From the NCBI RefSeq assembly GCF_041080815.1, contig NZ_CP160205.1, forward strand, positions 4,278,001 to 4,342,000: DNA of 64,000 nt, given 5' to 3'. Position numbers and translations under genes: made by a program. Of the stretch, positions 8,146 through 17,750 are shown piece after piece (position 1 is the stretch's first letter; every line of letters begins with the position of its first letter). The notes under the pieces were generated by a model that made no database searches, was not told the DNA's origin, and saw only the letters and a program-made list of their open reading frames with translations. This DNA is from Mucilaginibacter yixingensis. Lineage in GTDB: Bacteria; Bacteroidota; Bacteroidia; Sphingobacteriales; Sphingobacteriaceae.

Positions 8146-10572
8146 ATGAGCAAACAAAAATCTCAAGTTACAACCTTCGCTTTACCTGTAGCGGGAACAG
8201 AGTCGTCTTCGGAAGGAGGCAACTTAATAAAGAAATACTTATATCACTGGCCATTGTTTGTATTATGCGCTGTAATAGTTTTGGTTGCAGCTTATTTTTA
8301 CGTCAAAATCACCAGCCCGATTTACCCTATTGTCTCGACTTTGGAGTTTAAGGCTCCAACGGCATCATCTGCATCTCTAACAGTAAATCAGAGTTCAACA
8401 GAACAAGAGCTCGACCCGATCAACAAACCCATCATTGTTGAAAACGAACTGGAAGTAATGCAATCAAAAAAGCTTATTTATCAAGTAGTTAACGAGCTGC
8501 AATTATGGGCATCTTACACTCAAAAGAAAGGATTAAAAACAATAGATCTTTATAAAAGAAGTCCGGTTGTTTTTTCATTCATCAAACAAACTGAAAACGT
8601 TGACCCTTCAGGTGTACAGCTAAAAGTCAATCTTATAGATGAAAACTCTTTTTCAGTTAAAGACACTAATAAAGTTGAGCAAAAATATACTTTCAATACA
8701 CCTATAAAAAGTACTTTCGGTACTTGGCAATTAAGAAAAACCACCGAGATTGGTAATTATACCGGCACCTCCATAGATATTACTGTTAAAGACCCTGATA
8801 TTGTTTCGGATATTTATCAAAAAGGCATAAAAGTAGAACTTGAGAACAAAGATGCTCCTTTTGTAAACCTATCTACCTCGGATACTAACCCCCAACGCGG
8901 AAAGGATATTCTTAACTCTTTAATGAACCTTTATCTGCAATATGCCATTGAAGACAAGAACAAGCTTTCTCAAAAAACATTAAAGTTCATCGATTTCAGA
9001 CTCGATTCTTTGAAAAATGATCTGGACTCTGTGGAGAGAAAGATACAGGAATATAAAAGCTCACACGGGGTGACGGACATCATTGCGCAAGCTCAAAGTT
9101 CCAGAGATATCAATCAGGCCAATGTTAAGGCACTAAATGACATCAACCTGCAACTGGGTGTTGTAAAAGTTCTTGAAGATTACCTCGCATCGGCACAAAA
9201 CGTTAATAAATTGCCGCCTGCGGTTACTGCGTTCAATGACAATAGCCTGAACGATATTTATGATAAGCTAACAGATTTAGTGCTGAAGCGTAAAGAACTT
9301 TTAGGTACAACACCTGAAACAAACCCGATATTTGAATCGCTCGATGATCAAATAACAACGCTTAGAGATGCTTTTTCTGACAAAGTAAAAGTTATTAAAA
9401 CATCTTTACTGGCCCAAAAAACTGAGCTAACTAGTTTCAAGGGAAATGTAGATCAATTTCTTAAACAGGTACCAGATATTGACCGTCAATATGGAGAGCT
9501 TTCCAGGTATCAGGAAAGTAAGGTAGCCATATACAAGTTCTTACTCGAAAAACATGAGCAGGTGGCTTTAAAATATGCTTCTTCTGTTTCTGATGCCGAG
9601 ATTGTGGACGACGCGCACGCTGGTCAGGTTAAGTGGCCAATTCCGGTACTTGTATTTGCATTTGCTTTAATCTTAGGATTGGGTATTGCGGCTGCGCTTC
9701 TATTCATCAGAGAAATTATGAATGATCTGATCACTAGTAGAAAACAGATTGAAGAATCAACCGAAACACCTATCCTTGGCGAGCTTTCTTATCAGGAAAC
9801 TGAGTCTCAAATTGTGGTATCAGAAGGCCGGAGCAAATTTATGATTGGTGAGCAATTTAGGGTACTGCGTACAAACCTATATCATTTACATGGCAATAGC
9901 GAGGGCTCAAGGGTAACACTATTCACTTCAAGCGTCAGCGGTGAGGGTAAAAGTTTTGTGAGCTCCAATCTGGCTGTAACGTTATCTTACGCATCCAAGA
10001 AAACCATCATTCTGGAGATGGACCTTCGCAAACCAAAGGTTTCTGTCAACTTTGGATTATCATCAGAGCACCCTGGTATAAGTAATTATTTAAATGACGA
10101 GACTTCAGATTTGAAAAAACTGATCCAGAAAACCAGGTTTGAAAATCTTGATGTACTTGGTTCGGGCAGCATATTACCTAACCCATCAGAACTTCTGGAA
10201 AAGGATCGTTTGGATAATCTGATCAATGCGCTGCGTGAATTATATGATGAAATCATCATTGACTCTCCGCCTATACACCTTGTTACAGACGCTCTGGTCA
10301 TCGCACGCGTGGCAGATGCCTCACTTTATGTAATACGTCAAAGCTATACCCATAAATACGAATTACAGTTTATTAATGAGATTAACGAAAGTAACCGTTT
10401 TCCGAAGTTTACAATTGTGCTTAACGGCATCAGACGTGACGCTTCCGGTTATGGAGGTTATGGCTATGGTTATGGCTATGGTTATGGCGGGAATAACTAC
10501 TATAATTCTTACTCTGATAAACAAAAAACAACCTTTGCCGATCTGATGAAGAGCATTCTTGACAGATTCTAA
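8146..10572 (+). CDS. BY-kinase/chain-length determinant Wzc1
   Basis: An 808-residue inner-membrane Wzz-kinase fusion. Order: first membrane helix near residues 40-58, long periplasmic coiled-coil region, second helix near 500-520 (PVLVFAFALILGLGIAAALLF), then a cytoplasmic tyrosine-kinase domain. The kinase has Walker A SVSGEGKS (596-603), Walker A' ILEMD (622-626) and Walker B IIID (703-706). The C-terminal tail from residue 768 is a Gly-Tyr repeat plus NNYYNSYS, the autophosphorylation cluster. It controls polymer length and export together with Wza1. Confidence 0.95.
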   Translation: MSKQKSQVTTFALPVAGTESSSEGGNLIKKYLYHWPLFVLCAVIVLVAAYFYVKITSPIYPIVSTLEFKAPTASSASLTVNQSSTEQELDPINKPIIVENELEVMQSKKLIYQVVNELQLWASYTQKKGLKTIDLYKRSPVVFSFIKQTENVDPSGVQLKVNLIDENSFSVKDTNKVEQKYTFNTPIKSTFGTWQLRKTTEIGNYTGTSIDITVKDPDIVSDIYQKGIKVELENKDAPFVNLSTSDTNPQRGKDILNSLMNLYLQYAIEDKNKLSQKTLKFIDFRLDSLKNDLDSVERKIQEYKSSHGVTDIIAQAQSSRDINQANVKALNDINLQLGVVKVLEDYLASAQNVNKLPPAVTAFNDNSLNDIYDKLTDLVLKRKELLGTTPETNPIFESLDDQITTLRDAFSDKVKVIKTSLLAQKTELTSFKGNVDQFLKQVPDIDRQYGELSRYQESKVAIYKFLLEKHEQVALKYASSVSDAEIVDDAHAGQVKWPIPVLVFAFALILGLGIAAALLFIREIMNDLITSRKQIEESTETPILGELSYQETESQIVVSEGRSKFMIGEQFRVLRTNLYHLHGNSEGSRVTLFTSSVSGEGKSFVSSNLAVTLSYASKKTIILEMDLRKPKVSVNFGLSSEHPGISNYLNDETSDLKKLIQKTRFENLDVLGSGSILPNPSELLEKDRLDNLINALRELYDEIIIDSPPIHLVTDALVIARVADASLYVIRQSYTHKYELQFINEINESNRFPKFTIVLNGIRRDASGYGGYGYGYGYGYGGNNYYNSYSDKQKTTFADLMKSILDRF
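10447..10485 (+). repeat. GGTTAT/GGCTAT hexamer repeat coding the Wzc1 tyrosine tail
   Basis: Six Gly-Tyr codon pairs, the last five in perfect tandem (10456-10485) with alternating GGT and GGC. They encode GYGGYGYGYGYGYG in the tail of Wzc1. A much longer version lies in Wzc2 (49581-49646). Confidence 0.85.
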
Positions 10573-10615
10573 AATGTCCATAAACCACAGTCGATTACTG
10601 CCATGGCCAGATTAG

Positions 10616-10744
10616 GATAAATCTAAATTCCACGATTTGGAAAAAAGGTCCAATCAGCCGATTAAACTTCTATTTGACCATGGCGATATTACCGGCAAAA
10701 AACTGGTTGACATAGGCTTCAACGTAAATTTAGTTGGGAAATAA
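10616..10744 (+). pseudogene. possible remnant of an unidentified coding sequence
   Basis: In the 215-nt gap between wzc1 and the epimerase gene, a 43-codon open frame from just after a TAG to a TAA at 742-744 reads like protein, with segments LEKRSNQPIKLLFDHGDITG and KKLVDIGFNVNLVGK. It has no start codon at its beginning. It looks like the C-terminal end of a gene lost by deletion. The family was not recognised, and a chance frame is possible. Confidence 0.3.
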
Positions 10745-10787
10745 GTGATATAAATACCCCCGCTCTTGGTGGCAAACATAATAACTG

Positions 10788-11840
10788 ATGAAAATACTTA
10801 TTACAGGGACAGCTGGCTTTGTGGGCTATCATTTGGTACAGCAATTAGTTGGGAACGGACATGAAATAGTAGGCATCGATAATATAAATGATTATTACGA
10901 TCCTGAATTAAAATTTGCCCGGCTTGGTAATTGTGGCATCGAAAAATCTAATGTTAACTGGCACAGGGAGGTTAAAAGTACCAGATTTTCTGACTACCGG
11001 TTTATCCGGATGAATGTGGAAAATAAGGGCGAACTGATGTCCTTATGCGATCGCGAACGCTTTGATTATATTATACATTTAGCAGCTCAGGCCGGTGTAC
11101 GATACTCCATACTCAATCCTGACGCATATGCGCAATCAAACCTGGTAAGTTTCTTAAATATACTGGAGGTCAGTCGCCACACGCAGATTAAGCACTTGGT
11201 TTATGCAAGTTCATCAAGCGTATATGGCTTGAATGCGAAAATGCCTTTCTCAGTTCATGATAATGTTGATCATCCTGTTTCATTATATGCAGCCAGCAAA
11301 AAGGCAAATGAACTGATGGCGCACACGTATAGTCACTTATATAAAATTCCAACGTCTGGCTTACGCTTTTTTACGGTATATGGGCCCTGGGGCAGGCCAG
11401 ATATGGCTTATTTCTCGTTCAGCGAGGCTATTTTAAATCAGAAACCAATCCAGGTATTTAATAACGGCAAAATGAAGCGGGATTTCACCTATATTGATGA
11501 TATCGTTAAAGGTATTGTGAATGTGATGCATGCCCCTGCTCAGCCCAACACAGATTGGAACTCTGCAATACCTGATCCCGCAAGTTCAACAGCCCCCTAC
11601 CGTGTATACAATATTGGTAACAACCAGCCGGTAGATTTGATGTCTTTCATCAACGAACTGGAAAAAAACCTAGGTAGCAAAGCTATCATTGATTATAAAG
11701 ACATGCAACCTGGAGATGTGGTAGCCACTTGGGCCGACGTATCAGAGCTAATGGATCAATTTGATTATAAACCAGACACGTCTATAGAGCTGGGAGTAGA
11801 GAAATTTGTAAAGTGGTATAAAGATTACTACGCCTATTAG
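10788..11840 (+). CDS. UDP-glucuronate 4-epimerase-like SDR
   Basis: A 350-residue NAD-dependent epimerase of the CapI/LpsL group, predicted to interconvert UDP-glucuronate and UDP-galacturonate. It has GTAGFVGYH at 7-15, the long insert after DNINDYYD that marks UDP-GlcA epimerases, SSSSVYG at 141-147 and the catalytic Y167/K171 in YAASK. Its stop codon TAG lies inside a perfect hairpin (11834-11866). It follows wzc1 after 215 nt containing a possible gene remnant. No UDP-glucose dehydrogenase is in the window apart from the TviB-like one. Confidence 0.85.
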   Translation: MKILITGTAGFVGYHLVQQLVGNGHEIVGIDNINDYYDPELKFARLGNCGIEKSNVNWHREVKSTRFSDYRFIRMNVENKGELMSLCDRERFDYIIHLAAQAGVRYSILNPDAYAQSNLVSFLNILEVSRHTQIKHLVYASSSSVYGLNAKMPFSVHDNVDHPVSLYAASKKANELMAHTYSHLYKIPTSGLRFFTVYGPWGRPDMAYFSFSEAILNQKPIQVFNNGKMKRDFTYIDDIVKGIVNVMHAPAQPNTDWNSAIPDPASSTAPYRVYNIGNNQPVDLMSFINELEKNLGSKAIIDYKDMQPGDVVATWADVSELMDQFDYKPDTSIELGVEKFVKWYKDYYAY

Positions 11841-11866
11841 CGCGGCACAATATAACGCGCTAATAG
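11834..11866 (+). terminator. perfect 11-bp hairpin spanning the epimerase stop codon
   Basis: CTATTAGCGCG pairs with CGCGCTAATAG across an 11-nt loop; the TAG stop (11838-11840) is in the left arm. There is no T tract after it (GATTATTTG), so it may be an attenuator or an RNA-stability hairpin rather than a full terminator. The next gene (wzx) starts 162 nt further on. Confidence 0.5.
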
Positions 11867-12028
11867 ATTATTTGATACAAGTGAATATTAAGACATCAAT
11901 ATGCAACTGGTATTAACGGATGGAATTGAAATCAGAATTGCAAAGTTCTGATATGCATGACTAATCCAGATAACTGATCCAAAACAATATCGCAAATAAA
12001 ATATCGCACCTTTATTCACACACACCAG

Positions 12029-13462
12029 ATGAGCGTAAAAAAAAACTTCTTGTTCAATAGTGTCTTGCTTGTTTCCCAATATATTTTCCCGATGCTAGTA
12101 TTTCCTTATATCACCAGAATATTTGGGGCTTCAACATTAGGACTTGTGAGTTTTGTAGATGGCATTTGTGATTATTTTGTACTGTTTAGCGCCCTTGGTC
12201 TTACAATAACTGGCATAAGGGCGATTGCAAGAGCTAATGGTAACAAAGAGGAATTAAGCAAAACTTTCTCTGAGCTTTTTAGCATTCATTTAATAACTAC
12301 TACTTTATTCCTCATCTTTTATACCATTTTGATTTTCACAGTGCCCAAAATGCGTATAAGCAACGAACTCTTTCTTATTTCTATCGCAAAACTATTCTTT
12401 AATGTCTTTTTAGTGGAGTGGTTTTACCGGGGGATTGAGAACTTTAAATTCATTACCGTACGTACTATACTTATAAAAGCGATTTACGTTGTGCTTGTTT
12501 TTGTGTTTGTCAAAACCAAAAATGATTTCACTATTTATTACATTTTGACATGCTCTGTTATTGTCCTAAACTCAATCGTTAATTTTTTAAATACAAAAGG
12601 AAAAGTAAGCATCCATTTTAGAAATCTGAATCTAAAGCAGCATTTGCCATCTTTTTTCAACATTGGTATATATATACTTGTTACAAGTATGTATACAACA
12701 TTGAATATTGGTTTTTTGGGTTTTGCATCGAATAATACATCTGTTGGATACTATTCTACATCGTCTAAGATTTTCATGATAGTTCTTGGCTTTTTCAGCG
12801 CGCTAAATACAGTTCTGATACCCAGGCTTTCTTCATTAATAGTTGGAGACGACCAACGTACATTCTTAGATCTTATCCATAAGTCACTTAACGTTGTAAT
12901 AACTTTTTCCTTTCCAATTGTATTTTGCGGGTTTATGCTTGCCAAGTCTATTATTTATATCATATCTGGGCCTGGCTATGATGGTGCAGTATTGTGTTTT
13001 AAACTTATCATTCCTTTGATATTTATATTAGGCTTAGCTCAAATATTCGCCAATCAAATTTTAATGACGATCAAAAAGGATAAAGAACTTTTAAAAGCAT
13101 CAATCGTAGGAGCAATTTGTGGAATTACATTGAACTTTATATTAGTACCTCATTATAAAGAAGTTGGTACATCAATAGTATTGCTAATTTCAGAAATAAC
13201 TGTTACAGCAATATTATATAGCTATGTTATTAAATTTACCGAGTTCCGCTTACCGGTAAAAAAGATCTTGGTAAACATCGTTTTATCGATTCCATACATT
13301 ATAATTTCATTTATCACTATGGCTATATTTTCCAAACCTATCGTGGTATTAGCCATTGCAGGAAGTGTTTCAGGATTGTACTTTATTCTTTCACAACTTT
13401 TCATCTTAAAAAACCAGTTACTCCTGCCATATTATAACAAGTTATTGGCAATCAAAAGTTAA
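12029..13462 (+). CDS. polysaccharide flippase Wzx
   Basis: A 477-residue multi-spanning membrane protein of the RfbX/Wzx family, beginning KKNFLFNSVLLVSQYIFPMLVFPYITRIFG, the typical first helix of O-antigen flippases (given here in part: SVLLVSQYIFPMLVFPY). About 12-14 hydrophobic segments follow, including SLYFILSQLFIL-like stretches at the end. It would flip the lipid-linked repeat unit built by the downstream transferases. The gene is markedly AT-rich compared with the minus-strand operon at 32-45 kb, as is the adjacent polymerase gene, suggesting they arrived together. Confidence 0.88.
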   Translation: MSVKKNFLFNSVLLVSQYIFPMLVFPYITRIFGASTLGLVSFVDGICDYFVLFSALGLTITGIRAIARANGNKEELSKTFSELFSIHLITTTLFLIFYTILIFTVPKMRISNELFLISIAKLFFNVFLVEWFYRGIENFKFITVRTILIKAIYVVLVFVFVKTKNDFTIYYILTCSVIVLNSIVNFLNTKGKVSIHFRNLNLKQHLPSFFNIGIYILVTSMYTTLNIGFLGFASNNTSVGYYSTSSKIFMIVLGFFSALNTVLIPRLSSLIVGDDQRTFLDLIHKSLNVVITFSFPIVFCGFMLAKSIIYIISGPGYDGAVLCFKLIIPLIFILGLAQIFANQILMTIKKDKELLKASIVGAICGITLNFILVPHYKEVGTSIVLLISEITVTAILYSYVIKFTEFRLPVKKILVNIVLSIPYIIISFITMAIFSKPIVVLAIAGSVSGLYFILSQLFILKNQLLLPYYNKLLAIKS

Positions 13463-13564
13463 ACAAATACCATTTGTCGGGGCGCCGATGTTGCAATTAC
13501 AATATGGCGTTTAGTAGAGAGCAAAACTAAAGCAAATACAGTTTCAAAATTATTTACATACATA

Positions 13565-14935
13565 ATGGGTAAAATATTTTTCATAGCTATCGCTTTAATT
13601 TTCACACTCCAGGTCATATTGAAACCGGGTATAAAAAAGCTACTCTGGTTCTTTGCTGGCGTATTGCTATTCCCCCCTGCGGTCACCATAATAAGTAGCC
13701 CCAGCGTGCCATTTCCCAGGCTGATGATATACGTTTTGCTTACTGTTACCTTTATTCAGCAAAAGAAAGTATTTAGTGAGCTTAAGCTTTTTGTATTGAA
13801 AGTACCTTTACTTATACTGTTCTTCTTATTGTTATGCATTGGCCTAAGTGATTCTCGCTTGAATCTTTTTTTACAGTTCTACAGGCCAATAACCTACTTT
13901 TTGGAAAACTTTTTCATAGTATTTCTAACCTACTATTATATAAAGTCGTCAAATGATGCATTACGTATTTATGATTTCCTCATAAAAATTTTCATCCTGT
14001 TCGGACTATATGGCCTTTCAAATTACGTTACAAAAAACAACGAGTATAATGCTTTTATAACCAATTTATATAATAGCCATGATTTCGCTAATGATAATAT
14101 GATAACGGGGCTTTACAGATTCAGAGTTTCATCTTTATCATGGCACGCCATATATTATGGCTTTTTATTAATGATAATGCTCCTGATGGAAACATTTATG
14201 TTTACCTCAGTAAAGATTAGGCAAAAAAACTATGTTATTTACATATTCGTCGCCATTCTTTTATTAGTAAATCTGTTTTTGGCAAACTCTAGAACTCCGA
14301 TACTTGGACTAATAGCCGGCGCTCTTATTTACGTGCTGTTTGCCATAAAACTAACCAAGAAAATAGCAATTTTTTATGCAGTTATTTTTGCTGGCATTGT
14401 TTCTTTTGCTGTGTTACCAAAATCAGCAGAGATCGTCTTAAAAACTGCGAATATATTTACAGGCAGGGATGCCGAAAAAAAGGGAGAAGGTAGCTCTATG
14501 AAAATGCGGCAAATGCAACTTGACGCATCTGTGCGGATTTTTAACCAAAGCCCGGTAACTGGCAACGGATTTGAATATATCAATGAAAACCTTGGCTACT
14601 CCAGCGATACTAAAAAAAGTAAAAGTAGCAAAGATCTAGAGGGCTTTGAGAGTTATTATTTTAAACTATTGATAGAACAAGGCATGTTAGGCATAGCAGG
14701 TAACTTGATACTATTTATCGTGCTGATCATCTGGTTAATTAAAAAATATTTCAAAGTCAGTCAGTTCGGGAAGAAGATAATTGTTTTTACCATCTCTATC
14801 ACTATCGCATTTATCATCTTTATTATAGGAACAGGTGACCTCGGTTCCTTCCTGTTCTTTATGTCCATATTAGGGATTAACATAAAGCTGATTGAGCTTA
14901 ATGATCAACGAAGAGTAATTTACATGTATCATTAA
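13565..14935 (+). CDS. O-antigen polymerase-like membrane protein (Wzy)
   Basis: A 456-residue hydrophobic protein with about 10-12 membrane segments and a large hydrophilic loop in the second half. That loop holds ANSRTPILGLIAGAL and then MRQMQLDASVRIFNQSPVTG, FEYINENLGY and EGFESYYFKLLIEQGMLGI. The loop with an Arg/Gly-rich stretch and E-S-Y-Y...L-I-E-Q-G-x-x-G is characteristic of Wzy polymerases and WaaL ligases. Position directly after wzx supports polymerase. It is the first of three such proteins here (others at 26408 and 34882). Confidence 0.8.
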   Translation: MGKIFFIAIALIFTLQVILKPGIKKLLWFFAGVLLFPPAVTIISSPSVPFPRLMIYVLLTVTFIQQKKVFSELKLFVLKVPLLILFFLLLCIGLSDSRLNLFLQFYRPITYFLENFFIVFLTYYYIKSSNDALRIYDFLIKIFILFGLYGLSNYVTKNNEYNAFITNLYNSHDFANDNMITGLYRFRVSSLSWHAIYYGFLLMIMLLMETFMFTSVKIRQKNYVIYIFVAILLLVNLFLANSRTPILGLIAGALIYVLFAIKLTKKIAIFYAVIFAGIVSFAVLPKSAEIVLKTANIFTGRDAEKKGEGSSMKMRQMQLDASVRIFNQSPVTGNGFEYINENLGYSSDTKKSKSSKDLEGFESYYFKLLIEQGMLGIAGNLILFIVLIIWLIKKYFKVSQFGKKIIVFTISITIAFIIFIIGTGDLGSFLFFMSILGINIKLIELNDQRRVIYMYH

Positions 14936-14987
14936 TGTAATGGTACAGCGCCCGGTTTCTGTATTGTAACACTACAAGTTTAAAGAT

Positions 14988-15929
14988 ATGTTTTCGATAG
15001 CTTTGCCAGCGTATAAGAGCAAATTTCTTAAAGAATGTATATCAAGTATATTGGCCCAAACCTATACCGATTTTGAGCTGATCATTGTGAACGATTGTTC
15101 ACCGGAGCCTATTGATGAAATCGTATCTCAATTCTCTGATCCCAGAATTAAGTATTTTATAAACGAAACGAACATTGGCGGCAAAAACTTGGTGGATAAT
15201 TGGAACAATTGCCTTGATAAGGCCAGTCGTGAGTTTTTTGTAATGATGGGCGATGACGACAGGATGGATACCATTTTTCTTGAAGAATTTGCCAGGCTAA
15301 TTGATCAACACCCGGATCTTGACGTTTATCACTGTCGCTGCAAAATATTAAATGAGCACAGTGAGTTTACCGGATTTTCACCCTCCTGCCCTGATTTTGA
15401 AAGTGTATATGATAACATATGGCATCGCCTAAACGGGCATCGTCTGCAATTTGTTTCTGACTTTCTGTACAGAACTGAGCCTTTAAAGCAACGCGGGGGC
15501 TACTATAAATTACCTCTGGCCTGGGGATCTGATGATATTACAGCTTATACTGCCATGGGGCAGAAAGGGGTTGCGCATATCAATAAAGCAATATTTCAAT
15601 ACCGAAGCCATAGTACAAGTATATCCAGTTCCGGCAGCCAGCTTTTAAAAATGGATGCCGTGATGGGGCAGGCAGCGTGGTACATTAATTTTTTGGAAAC
15701 AATTCCCGCCAACCCGGACGACATCATACAACGTCAAGTACTAATCAAATCGATAAAAAAACTTATCCAAAAGAAAAAACTGGTTGTACTGATTAACTCA
15801 ATGCAGGCAAACCTCACAGGGGCATTTTTCAAGTGGCTAAAAGTTCGCAATCAATACCAATTCTCGGTTGTAGAATTGGTATATGCCGCTTTAGAATCTA
15901 TTAAAAAGTCGAAATCAAAATCCAAGTAA
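14988..15929 (+). CDS. GT2 family glycosyltransferase
   Basis: A 313-residue GT-A fold transferase. The nucleotide-binding start FSIALPAYKSKFLKECISSI and ELIIVNDCSPEP are typical of GT2, and the metal-binding DxD is in MMGDDDRMD near residue 85. A basic, lysine-rich C-terminus (KKSKSKSK) may help membrane association. It lies between wzy and a GT4 gene and probably adds one sugar of the repeat unit of system 1. Donor and linkage cannot be predicted. Confidence 0.88.
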   Translation: MFSIALPAYKSKFLKECISSILAQTYTDFELIIVNDCSPEPIDEIVSQFSDPRIKYFINETNIGGKNLVDNWNNCLDKASREFFVMMGDDDRMDTIFLEEFARLIDQHPDLDVYHCRCKILNEHSEFTGFSPSCPDFESVYDNIWHRLNGHRLQFVSDFLYRTEPLKQRGGYYKLPLAWGSDDITAYTAMGQKGVAHINKAIFQYRSHSTSISSSGSQLLKMDAVMGQAAWYINFLETIPANPDDIIQRQVLIKSIKKLIQKKKLVVLINSMQANLTGAFFKWLKVRNQYQFSVVELVYAALESIKKSKSKSK

Positions 15930-15948
15930 CTCGCGCTATCTATTCAGT

Positions 15949-17094
15949 ATGAAAAAGAAACTTGTATATATATCTCCAGATTATTTTGCTGACGTAGATA
16001 TTCCGGTATTAGAATCTTTGACTAATGAATACCATATCTATTGGATAATTGTGTTTGATTCTGCTAAGAAAGGGCTTTCAAAATTTTCTATCGAATCACT
16101 GTATGAAATCGCGAAAAAGAACGGTATAAAATGTGGTATTTTTGTTAAAAAATATCGCAGGCGCCATCCTTTCAACATCTTTTTTAATATAAAAATTGTC
16201 TCAGAGGCATTAAAATACAAAGCCGATATCACTTATATTGAAACGCTTACTGATATTTATTTTTCGCTTCTTTGCTTCTTCTTTAAAAAACAAAAAACAA
16301 TTCTGGCCATTCATAATGTTGTTGAACATCAGACAAAAGAAATTAGTATTTCTGATAGGATCATCAACCTTTCAAATAAAATTGAACGAGGCTATTTTAA
16401 AAACGTACATCTTTTTAGCAACTCGCAAACCTCCGTTTATCAAAAGCTCTATCAGCGCCGACGCATATTTACCATTCCACTGTTTTTAAAAAAGTTTTAT
16501 CATATCAGCGGGCTACCCACCGCAACAACAAATACTTTTACTTTTCTTACATGGGGAACGCTGCGCTATAGTAAGGGGATTGATTTTCTGATAAAAGCGG
16601 CAGAGCAACTATATGATGATGGGTTTAGAGATTTTAAGGTCATTATCGCCGGAAAAACAAGTAGTGAATGGGAAGAATGGAAGCTTTTAATTAAACATCC
16701 GGAAATCTTTGATTTATACATTACCTCTAAATTACTACCTATAGAGGATATACCGCCAATGTTTGCGCAAAGCAAGTTCATGGTTTTGCCCTACCGGGAT
16801 GTTACACAAAGCGGACCGCTACAGTATGCACTAACTTATAACCTTCCGGTTATCGCATCGCAACTTCCTGGATTTACCGAATACATTGAAGATGGCAAAA
16901 CGGGCTTTTTGTTTGAAAGTGAAGATGTCGACTCACTATTTAACGCCATGAAAAATGCATTAATGATGAGCAACGATAAATTCGACGACATTAAGGCAAA
17001 CCAGAAGACATTTGTTGCGAACAATGTATCAGACGAGCACATCGCTAAAAAATATAAAGAAATGTTCAATACAGTGCTGAATAAGCCTGTCTGA
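15949..17094 (+). CDS. GT4 family glycosyltransferase
   Basis: A 381-residue GT-B protein. The C-terminal donor domain is clear: FLTWGTLRYSKGIDFLIKAAEQL, then LPYRDVTQSGPLQYALTYNLPVI and GFTEYIEDGKTGFLFESED, with the family Glu-rich donor site. The N-terminal domain is AT-rich in its DNA and poorly conserved, as usual for acceptor domains. It starts 19 nt after the GT2 gene and is in the same operon. Specific sugar unknown. Confidence 0.87.
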   Translation: MKKKLVYISPDYFADVDIPVLESLTNEYHIYWIIVFDSAKKGLSKFSIESLYEIAKKNGIKCGIFVKKYRRRHPFNIFFNIKIVSEALKYKADITYIETLTDIYFSLLCFFFKKQKTILAIHNVVEHQTKEISISDRIINLSNKIERGYFKNVHLFSNSQTSVYQKLYQRRRIFTIPLFLKKFYHISGLPTATTNTFTFLTWGTLRYSKGIDFLIKAAEQLYDDGFRDFKVIIAGKTSSEWEEWKLLIKHPEIFDLYITSKLLPIEDIPPMFAQSKFMVLPYRDVTQSGPLQYALTYNLPVIASQLPGFTEYIEDGKTGFLFESEDVDSLFNAMKNALMMSNDKFDDIKANQKTFVANNVSDEHIAKKYKEMFNTVLNKPV

Positions 17095-17188
17095 TCATTT
17101 CCTAACAACTTCTGGTAAGCTATCCTCGGTCAGAAAGTACAGAGTAAAACAATGCTGCATCAAACACACAGTTTAAGTATAGGTTAAA

Positions 17189-17716
17189 ATGATTAAAAAA
17201 TTATTCGTCCTCCTGCTTACCCGAATATCCGGAGAATCAAAAAGAGCTGGCATATACGGCAAATATTTAGGTATAAAATTTGGCAAAAATGTGCGCATAA
17301 CTGGCATTCCCATATTTGGTAGCGAACCGTATCTGATCAGCATAGGCGACAATGTAACTATTACACAAGGCGTAATGTTTCATAATCATGACGGAGGCGT
17401 AAATGTAATCAGACATAAACATCCTAATATAGATATCATAAAACCCATTGTAGTTGGCAACAACGTATTTATTGGCGCCAATGCGCATATTATGCCAGGG
17501 GTGACAATTGGCAATAACGTGATCATAGCAGCGGCCAGCGTGGTGAGCAAAGATGTACCTGATGGGGTAATAGTTGGTGGCATACCCGCCCGTATTATTA
17601 AAACCATTGATGACTATGAAAAAAAAGTAGTGCCCCAGGCGGTAGTGTTAAAAAACAGACACGATCAGCAAAAGCGTAAAGAAGAAATATTAGCCCTGTT
17701 TCAAAAATCAAACTAA
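17189..17716 (+). CDS. hexapeptide-repeat (LbH) acyltransferase
   Basis: A 175-residue left-handed beta-helix protein. Hexapeptide repeats run from about residue 40 to 150, including [51 protein letters not shown] and [11 protein letters not shown], the end typical of sugar O-acetyltransferases. The catalytic histidine is likely in the HNHDGG loop. It should acetylate a sugar of the repeat unit. It is directly followed by a second LbH enzyme of different subtype. Confidence 0.88.
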   Translation: MIKKLFVLLLTRISGESKRAGIYGKYLGIKFGKNVRITGIPIFGSEPYLISIGDNVTITQGVMFHNHDGGVNVIRHKHPNIDIIKPIVVGNNVFIGANAHIMPGVTIGNNVIIAAASVVSKDVPDGVIVGGIPARIIKTIDDYEKKVVPQAVVLKNRHDQQKRKEEILALFQKSN

Positions 17717-17750
17717 ACGTAGCCCCTCAGCTAAATGATATAATATTGGT

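Noticed and set aside
10363-10581. Antisense frame over the end of wzc1
   Set aside because: It mirrors the Gly-Tyr repeat (giving Ile-Thr repeats) and is a by-product of the low-complexity coding sequence.
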